Shown: positions 1 through 10,682 of the stretch, in pieces | Numbering within the stretch: position 1 is the stretch's first letter | How the letters are laid out: each line of letters begins with the position of its first letter | Origin: Porphyra umbilicalis | Taxonomy: Eukaryota; Rhodophyta; Bangiophyceae; Bangiales; Bangiaceae | NCBI GenBank assembly: GCA_002049455.2 | Contig: KV918880.1 | Location: forward strand, 148,089-212,088 | DNA: 64,000 nt | Reading direction: 5' to 3' | Notes under the pieces: generated by a model | What the model was told of the DNA's origin: nothing | What the model saw: only the letters and a program-made list of their open reading frames with translations | Databases searched by the model: none | Made by a program: the position numbers and the translations under genes

Positions 1-1010
1 TCCAAGGATAATGAAACCCGATTGAGCGATCGCGGCCTCTTACGGGCCCACGCGGGCGTAACCGCCCAGCCGGCAGGAGTCGTGCGGAGGCGCCGCACAG
101 TCCTGATCGTGGGGAGGTGGCTGTTTGGCGTCGCCGGTCGCTACCGTCCGGTTACGCACGCGCGTGCCTGTGTGACGAACAGCTTGCGCTGCTGGTCAGA
201 TCGACGCTTACGCGTACGCGCGCCCGCTCAGGCGGGTCGGCGTCGGCGTGGGGGCCAGGCGGCCGGTTGCCGGGTGACGAGCGTCGGGGTTAATACCCGT
301 CGGTGAGCGGGTGCGTTGTGCAGCACGTGCTGGGTGGACGGTCGTCGGTGCCGAGTGGCGCCTTCTTCATCGGGGTTTGAATACCCTTGCGACTAGGCGA
401 CAGCCAGGACGCGGGTCCGTGTTGCCGAGGATGGGGGGGGGGTACGTACTCTGAGACCGGTCACCACCGTGTCGTGTGTGGGTATGCGCTGTGCAGCAGT
501 TGCTGGGTGACCGTCGTCGGTGCCGGGTGGCGCCGACCTCGTCGGGGTGTGACTTCCCCGGCGACGAGGCGAAAGCCGGGACACGGGTCCATGTTTGTCG
601 GCACGGGGCCATCCCGTGTCATCGTGCTCGTGCACAGGTTGAGGCCCAACGGCATTGCTTGATTGGAAGAGCTCTACCGCGAGGTGGCAAACCGCAAGGA
701 TACGGACCCGGTGAGTGTGGGTTTGCGTTGGGGGGGGGGGGGGGGGGCGGCGCGCCCGGCGGCGGGGCTCGAGGGCAGCGAATCGGAAAGGGCGGCAAGG
801 ACGGTGGCGGAGCGAAAGAGCGGCAAGTCGGCGAGAGCGGCAAGCCTGGTGGCGGCGCGCAAGGGCGGAAGTCGGCAAGGCCGGCGGCGAGAGCGACAAG
901 CCTGTTGGCGCCGGTGGCCAGCCCGGCGGCTGAGCGCGGCGTCGGCAAGGGCGGCAAGGCCGGCGAGCCAGGCGGCGGGCGCGACGACGCCCAGGAATGT
1001 ACGACCCGCG
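1..1010. repeat. Left inverted arm of an old long-TIR element
   Basis: The sequence from the window edge to about 1 kb reappears in inverted orientation at about 7817-8690. For example, the stretch around 22-60 (gcgatcgcggcctcttacgg) is the reverse complement of 8635-8660, and the Gly-rich GGCGGCAAG repeats at 780-960 match the CTTGCCGCC repeats at 7840-7940. The match starts at base 1, so the true outer end may lie just outside the window. The arms flank a central part of about 1.3 kb once the Harbinger-like insertion is removed. Arm similarity is imperfect, so the element is old. ORFs inside the arm look like frame shadows. Confidence 0.75.
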
Positions 1011-1241
1011 ACGCGGTTAGTTTGCCTTGCGGCGCTTGCGGGTTGCCGGGCGGCGCGTCGGTAACTGCCGGCGGCGCAAGCGATTTGGCTTGCGCCGCGG
1101 CGACGACGGGTTGAGGTTCGGGCGAGTTGCCTTGCGGCGAGTGTGGGTTGACGGGCAGGGCGGCGGCAACGGCCAGCGGCGAGAGCGATTTACCTTGCAG
1201 CTACGTACGGGGGAGGGAAGTGTTCGCACCCAAGTACCAGG

Positions 1242-1943
1242 ATGGCAGACCAGGCCGCGATGGCGGTTCACGGCGGCAACGCCAACGGCGGGGCGCCCGT
1301 GGCTCACGCCGTGGAGGGTGACGTACCCGATGTTGAACGGTCCACCGACCAGGCGATGCTTCGTCAGTTTAGGCCTAGCGGCATGTTATATGCCCATGTT
1401 GGCCCGACCGAGGTGATTGAAGGGGTCCCGGTCATTGCTGACAAAGATCTGTGTGACATTTGCATTCGCAAGCGCGCTCGCGCGCACACTCGGCGTCTTC
1501 ACGCGCGGTACGAGGCCCTTCCGGGCTTCGTCTACGTGTTGGTCGAACACGGCTCGCCCAGCCATGCTGGTGACCACGTGGCGGAGGTCCACGGGGACCC
1601 GTTCTTTTGGAACCAGGGGCCACAGCGCCGTATATACGAGGTCATGTCGTTTTGCAACGAATTTATCCGGAACCAAGTGCCCTTGCACCCCTTCCACCGT
1701 TTGGTGTACACGAGCGCCTTGTTGTTTTCCTTTAGGGGGACCGAGAACTTACAGGCGGCAGCCAACTCGTGTTGCCGCCTGTTGCGGAACTGGCCGAAGG
1801 CCGTCTTCCTCGGGCGCTCGGTGGCCACGGACCTTGCTGTCCCGATCTGCCGCGAGGCCGGTTTGGCGGAATACCTGGATCAGCTTTCGCTGGTGGCGGC
1901 GGAGGAGAATGACGGGTCGATGAGGATTGCAGCCCTCGCATGA
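1242..1943 (+). CDS. Unrecognised 233-residue ORF inside the long-TIR element
   Basis: This is an uninterrupted 233-codon ORF with balanced amino-acid composition, unlike the low-complexity shadows around it. It starts at the ATG at 1242 (MADQAAMAVHGGNANGG). I recognise no domain. A small Cys/Arg patch (CDICIRKRAR) lies near residues 70-80, and the middle is rich in His, Phe and Tyr, suggesting a folded domain. It sits between the inverted arms of an old element, so it is probably element-borne rather than a host gene. The first 60 or so codons and about 100 bases upstream occur again in inverted orientation at 2030-2325. Function is unknown; a DNA-binding or capsid-like role would be guesswork. 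Confidence 0.55.
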   Translation: MADQAAMAVHGGNANGGAPVAHAVEGDVPDVERSTDQAMLRQFRPSGMLYAHVGPTEVIEGVPVIADKDLCDICIRKRARAHTRRLHARYEALPGFVYVLVEHGSPSHAGDHVAEVHGDPFFWNQGPQRRIYEVMSFCNEFIRNQVPLHPFHRLVYTSALLFSFRGTENLQAAANSCCRLLRNWPKAVFLGRSVATDLAVPICREAGLAEYLDQLSLVAAEENDGSMRIAALA

Positions 1944-2043
1944 GCGAGCTACCGAACCCCTTTCGGGTGCCGACGTTCGAAACCGATCACCGCCGCGCGG
2001 CGGACACACGGTTCTTCCGCGGTCGTTGGCTTGGAGACCATGG

Positions 2044-2244
2044 TCAGTGATGACCGGGACCCCGTCCACAAACCTCGGTTGGGCTCACGTGGGCATAGAA
2101 CATGCCGCTAGGCCTGAACTGCCGAAGCACCTCCGGGTCGGTGGACCGTTCCACATTGGGTTCGTCACCCCCCGCGACGTGGGGCACGGGTGCCTCGCCA
2201 TTGGCATGGCCGCCGTCAACGGCCATCGCGCCCTGATCGGCCAT
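2044..2244 (-). pseudogene. Truncated inverted copy of the 5' end of the 233-residue ORF
   Basis: The minus strand encodes MADQGAMAVDGGHANG and continues in parallel with the first ~60 residues of the plus-strand ORF at 1242, including the shared RQFRPSGM motif. Similarity then stops. The inverted similarity also covers the upstream leader, so the whole inverted repeat is about 1150-1440 against 2030-2325. A transcript through this region would fold into a long hairpin with a loop of about 600 bases. The copy lacks three quarters of the ORF and is treated as a pseudogene. Confidence 0.65.
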
Positions 2245-2534
2245 CCTGGTACTTGGGTGCTAACCTTTCCTCCTCCCTTACGTCGCCGCGAGGCAAATCG
2301 CCCGCGCCGCCGGCAGTGACCGCCGCGCCGCCAAGCAACCCGCCCGCGCCGTAAGAGCATTCCCACCAATGTCGGGCCAACGCCATATTGGGCACACGTT
2401 GCAGAAACGTGTCTCAAATTCGCCGTTGGCCAGTTCTCGGGGCGGGTAACAATGTCGAACGTGCACGCGGCGTTGCCAACGGAGGTCAAGCGAGTTAAAA
2501 CGCGAATGTACTTGCGTCCGATTCGGGGTCGGAG

Positions 2535-2605
2535 CCGTTGGCCCCGGGGCCAACGAGTTGCCAACGGAGCCTCCGTTGGCAACTCGTTGGCCCTGGGGCC
2601 AACGG
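2535..2605. repeat. Subterminal cruciform-forming palindrome of element A
   Basis: The two arms, each about 33 bases and built from GTTGGCC and GTTGCCAACGGAG words, are reverse complements with one mismatch and no real loop. The same palindrome is at 12027-12097 in element B, and related TTGGCAACGCGTTGG words occur near both right ends (7717-7735 and 16797-16815). In DNA transposons, subterminal repeats of this kind are often transposase-binding sites. That role is inferred. Confidence 0.7.
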
Positions 2606-4144
2606 GTTCTGTGCTCTGATTGGTCCATCGCGGTTTCACGGGGTTAAATGAGTGACATGTGGCAGTTCATATTGTCCTCAGATTGCGCAATTTATCATAT
2701 TTTTGTTTCGGCAGCCACCCACGGATGGAATATGGTATCTCTCGGAACTGGATAGCCGCGTGCCATCTCGGCCCCAGAGCCCGGATCGTTGAAGTGTGTC
2801 ACGTATCTCTCGTGCGGTGGCGTGTGGCTGAACGCGCTTGCGGGCCTGTCCGACACGCGGCGCGATCACACCGACACTGGTAAAACAACTAGATCGGAGC
2901 GCTCGTGCGGGCACACGAGGCGGGGCCGGGCCATGGTCCCGCGCCCGGTTGCCAAATGGCCGCACCTGCGGCCACGTAGTGAACTGAGCAGGACCCTCCA
3001 CCCTTGACAGCACCCCAGGGCGCCCCTGACAACCGCCACACCCCCACAGCCACCCACAGCCCACACAACATAGACGCCTGGGCGGCCACAAATCGCGCCC
3101 TCTCTACCACCCACCGCCGCGTCCCGCGCGCGCGCTTACTGCCCCCCCCCCACGCCACCCGCGCACACCGGCACCCCCGCCGCCGACTCACGTCGCCGCA
3201 GCCCCCGCCGACCGTTGCCGCCACCCCCGCCCCCGCCACCGACCGCCGCCACCACCCACGCTACCGTCCCCGTCGTGGCCGTCGGGCCCCCCCGCCCCCG
3301 CCGATGGCCGCCGCCCCCCGCGCCGGCCGCTTTCGCCCCCGCCCCCGCCGACCGTTGCCACCACCCGCGCCAACGCCACCGACCGCCGCCACCACCCGCG
3401 CCCCCGTCCCCGTCGTCGCCGTCCGCCCCCCCCGCCCCCGCCGATCGCCGCCGCCACCTGCACTGGCCGCATATGCCGCCGCCCCCGACGACCGTCGCCA
3501 CCACCCGCGCCCCCGTCCCCGTCGTCGCCGTGCGCCTCCCCGCCGCCACCGACCGCCACCGCCGCCAGCGCCCGCCGAAACCACCGACCCGCCGCCGACG
3601 GCGGCCCTCGCCGCCCGCCGTCACCCCACCGACCCCCGTCTTCGCCATTACCGTGCGGCCCACACGCCGTCGCCGGCGCCGCCGTTGCCTGCCCCGCCGC
3701 CGCCCGCGCCGACCTGCAACCCCGTCTACCGCCGGCCACGCCGTCGTTGCCCCCGCTTCCGCCCCAGCCCAACACAACGAGCGCAGCGATCCCCGCCCCC
3801 GCCCGGGCCGACCACCGCCAACGACGTCGGTCGCCACCGCCAACCGCTTTCCGCGGCCGCCACAGACCCCCTCCGCCGACTATGGCATCCGCCGTCGCCG
3901 CCGCCGCCGCCGCCGCCGCCATACCCCCCAGCCGCCGCCTCCGACCAACTCCGCCACTGTCGCCGCCCCCGCCGCTGTCGCCGCCGCCGCCTCCCCCCTG
4001 CGCCTCATCCGCCGACCTCCCACGCCGCCGACGGCGACCCCGTTGCCGTCGCTCCTCCCCCGCACCGCCGGCACCGTTAACGGCCGCCACCATCGCCGCC
4101 GCCGTCGCCGCCGCCGACCGCGTCGCCGCCGCCCGCCACCCCCA

Positions 4145-5874
4145 TCACCCCCGCCAACCGCCAACCGCGTCCCAGCCGCCCCGCACCCCCACGACATCCG
4201 CCGAGCACCGCTGCCGCCGCCGCGCCCCCCGACCCCACCTCTGTCGCCGCCAGCGTCTGCGCTGCCGCCCCCCCCCCGCCGCCACCACCGCCGACCGGCG
4301 ATTCCGCCGGCGCTGCCGCCGCACCCTTCCACCCCCGCCTCCTCCGCTGACCTCTGGCGCTGCCGTCGCCGCCGCTGGCGCCGCCGTCGCCAACCGCTGC
4401 CACCCAGCCGCGCCACCGCCGTCGATCGGCACTGCCGCCGGCGCGGCTGCCGCGCCCCCCCCCTCCGCCTCCGATGCCGCCGGCCTTCGCTGCCGTCGCC
4501 GACCGCGTGGCGGCGGCGGTGGCCATGTCCAGCGCGTCCCCGCCTTCGACGCCTGCGTCTGCGGCGGCATAGCGCGCCGACTTGTCGTCCCCGGCATCGG
4601 TGGCGGCAGCGGGCGCGGCCACGGCACGGGCGCCGACGGGGCGGCCGTCGCAACAAGGGCGGCGAGCGCGGCGCCGCACGTCCACCAGTCGACGGCGACG
4701 AGGCCGTCGAAGAGGAGGTCCCGCGGCGGCACGCCCCCCGTGTGCGGGACGAGGCCGATGAGGTCCTCCGCGGTGGCGGCCGGCAGTTCGCGCGCGGCGG
4801 CAAGGACGACCGCCATGGCCGTGACGCGCGTGCGGGGGGCGGGGAGGGCAGCGGCGGCGGCAAGCAGCCGCCGCGCTGTCGACGCTGCCGTGGCCGCCCC
4901 GTGCCGCGTGGCGGTGGCGAGGTAGGGCGGCTGCGCGGCGGCAGTGAGGCGCACCGCTGCCGCCGCCGCGTCGGCGGCGGCGGCGCCGCCCCCACCTCCG
5001 CCGCCGCCACCGCCGGGCGGCGGCGGGGGGAAAATCAACGGACCAACACGTCGGCCGTCGTCGCGAACGCGTCGACTCCGACCGGCGCCGTGGGGCCGTC
5101 GCTGCGGCTGGCGGTGGCCGCCGCGGCGGGGGGCACGGCAGCCTCATTGGCGGCGGCCGCGGCGGCCGCGTCGCCACCGTCCCCCGGTCGGGCGGCCACC
5201 TCCCACGCGTACGGGGCGGCCCGCCCCCCCACCACGGCGAGGCGGGCGGTGCCAAAGGGCAGCACGCGGGCGCCCCCCACCCGCCACCCCCCCGCCCCCC
5301 CCCGGAGCTGCGCGCGCCACACCACGCCGGGGAGGTCCGCCGCCGCCCGCCCGCCACGGCCGAGGCCGACGGCGCCCGCATGGCGCAGCGCCGCCGCCAT
5401 AATGGCGGCGCCGCCGCCCAGAGCGCCGAAGCCGCGAACCGCCACACAGACGCCTGGGGGAGCTAAGGCGCCCATGACGCCGCGGTCGGCGGCGGCGACC
5501 AGGGCGGCGGTCAGCGGCGCCACCCAGTCCCCCCCGTCTCCGCCGTCGCCGCCGACGCCGCCGCCGCCACGACCGCCTCCGCCGTCGGCCTCGCCGTCGC
5601 CGCCATTGGCACCACCACCACCGGCCACCGCGCCCGCCACCGCCGCGTCCGCGTCGAGCAGCGCGGCGATGAGGGCGGCGGTCAGCCGCCCCGTCGCCGC
5701 CACCGACGCGTCGTCGGCGCCCGAGCCCGCCGCCGCCAGCGTGCGGCGCACGACCAGTCGCCGCACCCTCGCCGCCGTCGATGGAAACAGTGGCGCGCCG
5801 GGGCGCCCCACCGCCGCCAGCACCGCCTCGGCGGCGACCAGCCGCGCGTGGCCGTCGGGGAGGGGGAGGTCCAC
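4145..5874 (-). CDS. Possible cargo ORFs in element A, Ala-rich, unrecognised
   Basis: Two consecutive minus-strand frames look more protein-like than the rest of the GC-rich core. The first (5874-5035, 279 codons) has long alternating Ala/Leu/Val helices with charged residues (for example DGHARLVAAEAVLAAVGRPG) and ends in a TGA. The second frame (5038-4145) begins at once, overlapping by a few bases, near a CCCCC tract, and holds another helical segment (RVTAMAVVLAAARELPAATA) before decaying into low complexity. A one-base slip at the tract would join them. Ala-rich tandem helices recall organellar RNA-binding helical repeat proteins, but I see no diagnostic motif. Neither ORF has an ATG at its extreme 5' end. 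It could be a captured host gene fragment or chance coding in GC-rich DNA. Confidence 0.25.
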
Positions 5875-7816
5875 CGCCGTGCGTGGGGGGGAAGGGGGGG
5901 GGGAAGGGCCGCCGCCGACACCGCCGTGTCCGCCCCACTGGCGGCGGTGGCGGAAGCGGCGAGAGCGCCGCCACCGCCCTTATCATCGTCTGTTGCCCGC
6001 CGCCCCACAGCTCCCGCCGCCGTCCTCCGCAGGCCAATCACCCCCGCCGCCGTCTTTCGTAACCCCGTTCTCCGCAAAGGGCGCCCATGCTGCGTCCACC
6101 GCTGCCGTTGCCCGCCGCACCCATTATCCCCACCGACCTGTCCCACCAAACCCGCCGCCAGCGCCGCCGTCCGCGGCCGCCCCCGCCCTCCCCACGGCTG
6201 CCCCATCCAGTCTCCGACTCTGTGAAGTGGCTGCCGCTGTAGCTTCTTTGGATTCAATGTACCGTGGCAGCCACAAGGCACTTATGATATTTTGAAAATC
6301 CCATCACACAGCTCGAGCTTGTGCGGCGGAGTTGCCCGCTTTAGAACAATTTCTAAAATAAACAATAATAATTGCGCCAGAACAGCTGTCTTGGCCAATG
6401 ATATGACCGGAAACCGGCAGAGGACCACTCAAACAATGTTCTGCTCTGGGCGTTTTGCTATCAAGGTCTGCAAATTTTCATGCAACAGCAATACCCGACA
6501 CAGCAAGTGCGCTACAGAGGGAGTTGTAGCACAAAGGAGACAAGGCCGGCGGCGACCGAGGCGGGGCGTGCTGGTGGCCGCCGTGAGCTGAAGTGGTATT
6601 GCCGCCAAGAGTAACCACGCGAGCGTGCCTCTGTGGTCGCGCCCGCTAGAGATTGACACCGCCCGGTGCTGTCCACCGTGCGCAGGGGTCCGCCGCCCCC
6701 TGTCTGGAGCTCTGGGCGGTGCCCCGGCCTCCGGGTCGTTTCTGCGTTGCTTCTGAGAGGGTGAGAAACCTGAGGGCAGGGTCGCGCAAACCCGGTCGGC
6801 GGGCGGCGCAGGCAGGCTAGGGGGGAGGGTGCGCGCATCGCTGGCTGGCGAGCGCGCGTTGCTGCTGCAGCTTGTTGGGGGTGCTCGGGTGGACGTGGGG
6901 GCAGGGTTAAAAGGGTTCGAAGTGAGTCGGGGTTGGGGGGCTGGGTGTGCGGTAGTGGCGTCCTTGAAAGTGCGGCCGAGGTTGGGCTGGAGGTGGGACT
7001 GTGAAAGCCTGCTTCAACGATCATGCCTTGGGGAGCCAGTGCACGGTTCTGCCGTCAGCCTGCCTTCTGAGATTTCAACGTTTCCACGCTCACAACTGCT
7101 TGCAGTGCTCTCAGTGGCACGGGCCTGCTCCTCAAGTGTACAAACACGCACTCAGAAGTGCGTAGATGCCGGTCACTGCCCTCTATTGACCCGTTCTGGC
7201 ACAGCCTCGGCCTTTTTGGGACAGCACGGCCCTGAGACTGGGCGTGCCAGCTCCTTTGAAGCCGCCTTAGTCAGCGTAAGGTGTGATGCATACAGTAGAG
7301 AGGGACGTGTAAATAGCTCTTGGGCCACTCGTTTGCACAAACGGCAGCCCGCGATGGCTGCACGTGACCGTTCGACCGGCATGACTCAGCCTCGAAGTCC
7401 TTGCACAACCTGAGGGGGTGAGACCGCAACACACGTCACGCACTCGTGCGGATTCGATCCATATTGGTACCGAAAGGCCTACACGTGTCTCGCTAGATTG
7501 CCTTGATTTGGGCGGTTCGAGCTCCATTCACACGCTTTCCGTGACATGTTCGGCACGTATTCGACGGACGCCTCTTCATTTCGATACTTGCGACGACGCT
7601 GATACGTGTCCTTCGATGGCAACCACCGACTGCGGCCAACAACGTCAAGGCCAACGGCGCTCAGATCTTCGAAAGGTAGCCCACTCTGTTTCACCCATTA
7701 CATTGCCCGTTGGCAACGCGTTGGCCCGTTGGCAACTGACCACTCGCAGGGCCACACGTAGCGGTTTCATTTCACCGTTTCCGACCGTTGGCCCGACATT
7801 GGTGGGAATGCTCTAA

Positions 7817-8690
7817 GGCCAATCGACCGCGTCGCCGGGCTTGCCGCCCCTGCCGCTGTCACCGGGCTCGCCGCCCTTGCCGCCGTCGCCGGGCTTGCCG
7901 CCCTTTCCGCCGTCGCCGGGCTTGCCGCCCTTGCAGCCGTGCGCGCCGCCCCGCCCACTCAGCGCAAACCCACACTCACCGGGTCCGCAACCTCGCAGTT
8001 TGCCACCTAGCGATCGTGCACCCCCACTCAAGCTTTTCCGTTAGGCCTCGACCTGTGCGTGAGCAGGAAGACAAGGGATGGCCCCGTGCCGACAAACACG
8101 GACCCGCGTCCCGTCTTTCGCCTCGTCGCCGGGGAAGTCACACCCCGACGAGGTCGACGCCACCCAGCAACGACGACGATCACCCAGCACGCGTTGCACC
8201 ACGCACACGACCCGGTGATAACCGGTCTCGGGGTACGTACCCCACCCCCCACCCTCGGCGACACGGACCCGCGTCCCGGCTTTCGCCGTGTCGTCGGGGT
8301 ATTCAACCCCCGACGAAGTAGGCGCCACTCGACGCCGACGATGGTCACCCCAGCACGTGCTGCACGACGCACCCGCACACCAACGGGACTTAACCCCGAC
8401 GCTCGTCACCCGGCAACCGGCCGCCTGGCCCCCACGCCGACGCCGACCCGCCTGCGCGGGCACGCGTACGCGAAAGCACCGATCGGACCCGCAGCGCAAG
8501 CTGCTCACCACACATGCCCACGCGTGCGTGGCCGCACGGTCGCGACCGACGACGGCGAACCGCCACCTCCCCCCAATCGGGACTGGGCGGCGCGCCCCCC
8601 ACGGCTGCCGCCGCCTGGGCGGTTACGCCCGCGTGGGCCCGTAAGAGGCCGCGATCGCCCAATCGGGCTTCACTATCCTCGAATCTCACC
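7817..8690. repeat. Right inverted arm of the old long-TIR element
   Basis: This is the inverted partner of 1-1010. It begins directly after the TAA duplication of Harbinger-like element A with tandem CTTGCCGCC(C/T) repeats (7845-7945). It ends near the motif ccgcgatcgcccaatcgggc at 8650-8670, which is the mirror of bases 15-40. No gene is supported inside it. Confidence 0.7.
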
Positions 8691-8719
8691 GGGACGGTTC
8701 GAATCTCGCATTGGAGGTA

Positions 8720-9115
8720 TGTAGCATATCTCTGCTCCCAATTGGCAATTGGCCACACGTAGCCCCCTTGACGGGCCAAAGCCCATGTACTGTGGGAATT
8801 GGCCTGTGGCACGCCCTTCGGGGGGATACTTCCGCATTGTTCATTTTTTATTGTTTGTTTGCTTGCCTGTCTGATCTGTCTGCCGGCACTCATCACAATC
8901 GCTTGTGATCTGACGGTCGATCGACCAGTGCCCTCGTTTATATTAAATCATCATGGGTCCGGGGTCTCCTTCGTGGGCACCACCCGGCTCCCCATCGGAT
9001 GCACTTGAACAAAAGGACTTTCTTCCTCGCCGCGGCGGCGATAGAACTCGCTTTATTGCTTGGCTACGGTCGCTCTCAGTACCCTGGTAATTGCACCAAC
9101 GTTATCAATACCACA
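8720..9115 (+). repeat. LTR of element T (left copy, plus orientation)
   Basis: This 396-base segment begins TGTAGCATA and ends ATACCACA. It matches the right LTR (29459-29857) only in inverted orientation, with shared blocks such as cccccttgacgggccaaagc and the palindrome ggtcgatcgacc. A TATA-like tttatatta lies at 8937-8945 and a tttatt at 9052-9057, so promoter order reads in the plus direction. What follows at 9116 is not the primer-binding site expected after a 5' LTR. Confidence 0.75.
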
Positions 9116-9711
9116 AATGTCACATGTGGCCATGATCCATCCCTCCTGGTGTCCGATGACACGTACCTGTTTACAGGCTCTCAATTTCGCGGGTTTGTCT
9201 TGCCAAGGGCGCTCCCAGGCACTGTCATTAAGACAAGCCAAGATTGGCGTTGGCCGAGGCAGTTCCTCCGTGCAGCGCGCGTGTTCCTGCCAGACGATCT
9301 TCCGCAAACGCGGCAAGATCGCCTCGATGTTTTGTTCAATGAACTCCGTGCCAAGAATGCACGGGACTGACAAGTTGTCGGAAACGAGGAATCGGTCAAA
9401 TAGACGTACACCTCCGGTGTCTACATACAGATGTATGGCATACTTCGTCACGAGATGGTTGTTGTTTTCATTTCGGATGCGCGGAAGCGTGGTCAACTTC
9501 TCGGCGTAAGCCATCCAATTTGCAGTGAGAACACTAATTCGCACTATGTTGACCCGGCGCCCGTGTCCAGTACAAGGCGGCAGCTCCGCATCACACGCAT
9601 GCATGGGCCAAGCGTGGCGGAGATCTCGTAGTGCCGTAAGGCACGGCGCAACAATCTTGTCACCGTACGCTTTCGCGTTCCGCCGGGCAACCCCAAGTCG
9701 GGCACGCGGCC
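9116..9711 (-). pseudogene. Retropepsin-type protease fragment of element T, frameshifted
   Basis: The aspartic-protease active-site motif LVLDTGAGS is encoded on the minus strand at 9550-9576 in one frame, with about 50 open codons upstream (9711 to 9577). A stop follows two codons later. The rest of the protease, with the ILGTEF motif of retropepsins (F-V-S-D-N-L-S-V-P upstream of it), continues in a different frame to 9053. A one-base loss immediately after the catalytic motif, near 9547-9551, explains this. The frame runs into the adjacent LTR and stops there. The copy cannot make an intact protease as written. Reverse transcriptase is not found downstream. Confidence 0.75.
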
Positions 9712-10677
9712 TAGGCGTTTTTCGAGTCCTTGACGGCGTCGGCCGGATGCTCGATCTCATCTTCCTCGGCGTCACCGTCTGCAATGGCATGAACGCCAAT
9801 AGTCGGTTGGCGACGTTCGCGAGGGCGATACGGCTCGGCACACTGTGCGGCGAAGTGCTCCTGCATGTTACAGTTGTAACAGATGTCAGCCCGATTGGCT
9901 TGAGGGACTGCGGCCCGCGGGGGCGGCGGGGTGCGGACCGGTGTGAACGGTCGCTCCGTCGTCGTCCGTTGGTCCTGTGTCGCGTAAGCGACTTCGATCG
10001 TCGTTGGGCGGGTCACCTTGAGCTGCAAGCGCAGCTTGTTGGTGCCTTCCCAGTACATCTGGGCGGTAGCAACAGTCTCGGATAGAGTCCGATCCGGGAA
10101 TTGGTCATTCAAGACCCGAACGTGCGCTTGCAAAAGGTCCGAAGGACCCGTTATGAAGACGTCCTTAACGTCTTGGATGTTGAACAAACCGTTCAGAAGA
10201 TCGCGGCGACCAAATGCCGTGGGCGCCTCGTTGTCTTGTTGCTTCATCGTAATGATGTCTTGGAAGGCTTTAGCCATAGTTGCGTGTGTCGCATACTCCG
10301 AAAGAAGCCAGTTGACGGCATCTCCGTATGTACGGATGGCATAACGCTTACGTCCGAGAGTGCTGTTTTGCGCGCCGGAGAAGGCCATCTTGGCAATGCC
10401 GGCGAGTCGGAAGACCGTGAGCGGAAGGGCTTGACCGTGCGTCAGCCCAGCCGCGTCGCACGCGCGGCGGAAGGTCGTCAAGAACGTGAAGATGCCCAAG
10501 GGCAGGGCTCCCGTGAATGGTTTTTGCCAATGAAACGCTCCGTCTGAAAGTTTGTTGAGACGATGAGACCGTTGTGCCTCCTTGGGCGTATACGTCAGTT
10601 GACGGTGGATCAGGAAGTACGTGCTGTAGTCCAGGAGTGTCATGAAGTGGCTTTTAGCCGGGCGGATCACCTTGATT
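9711..10677 (-). pseudogene. Gag of element T, C-terminal part
   Basis: About 320 codons encode a retrotransposon Gag: a capsid-like helical region with repeated FL/FQDI motifs, a Pro/Thr-rich linker, then a CCHC zinc knuckle (CYNCNMQEHFAAQC, spacing CX2CX4HX4C) near the C-terminus, and a basic/acidic tail ending in TAG at 9711. The zinc knuckle binds genomic RNA in this family. The ORF begins mid-protein because element X split the gene; its first part is at 28565-29244. The protease domain follows in the -1 frame, as is common for Gag-Pro junctions, but I saw no perfect slippery heptamer. Confidence 0.85.
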
Positions 10678-10682
10678 CTATC

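Larger units (their letters stand above)
2355..7813. mobile_element. Harbinger-like element A, 5459 bp, TSD TAA
   Basis: The ends are inverted repeats of about 28 bp beginning GAGCATTCCCACCAATGTCG. They are flanked by a direct TAA at 2352-2354 and 7814-7816. A 3-bp TWA target duplication with G-starting TIRs is the hallmark of PIF/Harbinger elements. A second member lies at 11847-16902 and shares the left ~640 bases, the 3' domain (6300-7790 matches 15330-16880) and the TIRs. No DDE transposase or Myb-like partner was found, so it is probably non-autonomous. The interior, about 3000-6250, is CCGCCG-rich and gives long Pro/Arg or Gly/Ala ORFs in nearly every frame. The segment 6300-7790 has more normal composition and shows no convincing gene. 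The element is inserted in the older long-TIR element. Confidence 0.85.

Noticed and set aside
3215-6295. A 1026-codon plus-strand ORF, the longest in the window
   Set aside because: Only Pro/Arg/Ala low complexity from CCG repeats; open frames exist on both strands in the same place.
8690-8715. GGTTCGAATC resembling a tRNA T-loop beside the left LTR
   Set aside because: No matching stem, anticodon arm or CCA context around it.
8720-9115. Left T LTR as an independent solo LTR
   Set aside because: No 5-bp duplication flanks it (aggta against aatgt), and it abuts the T protease sequence directly.
9711-9725. GAAAAAC before the gag stop as a -1 slippery site
   Set aside because: It does not meet the XXXYYYZ rule, since the first three bases are not identical.
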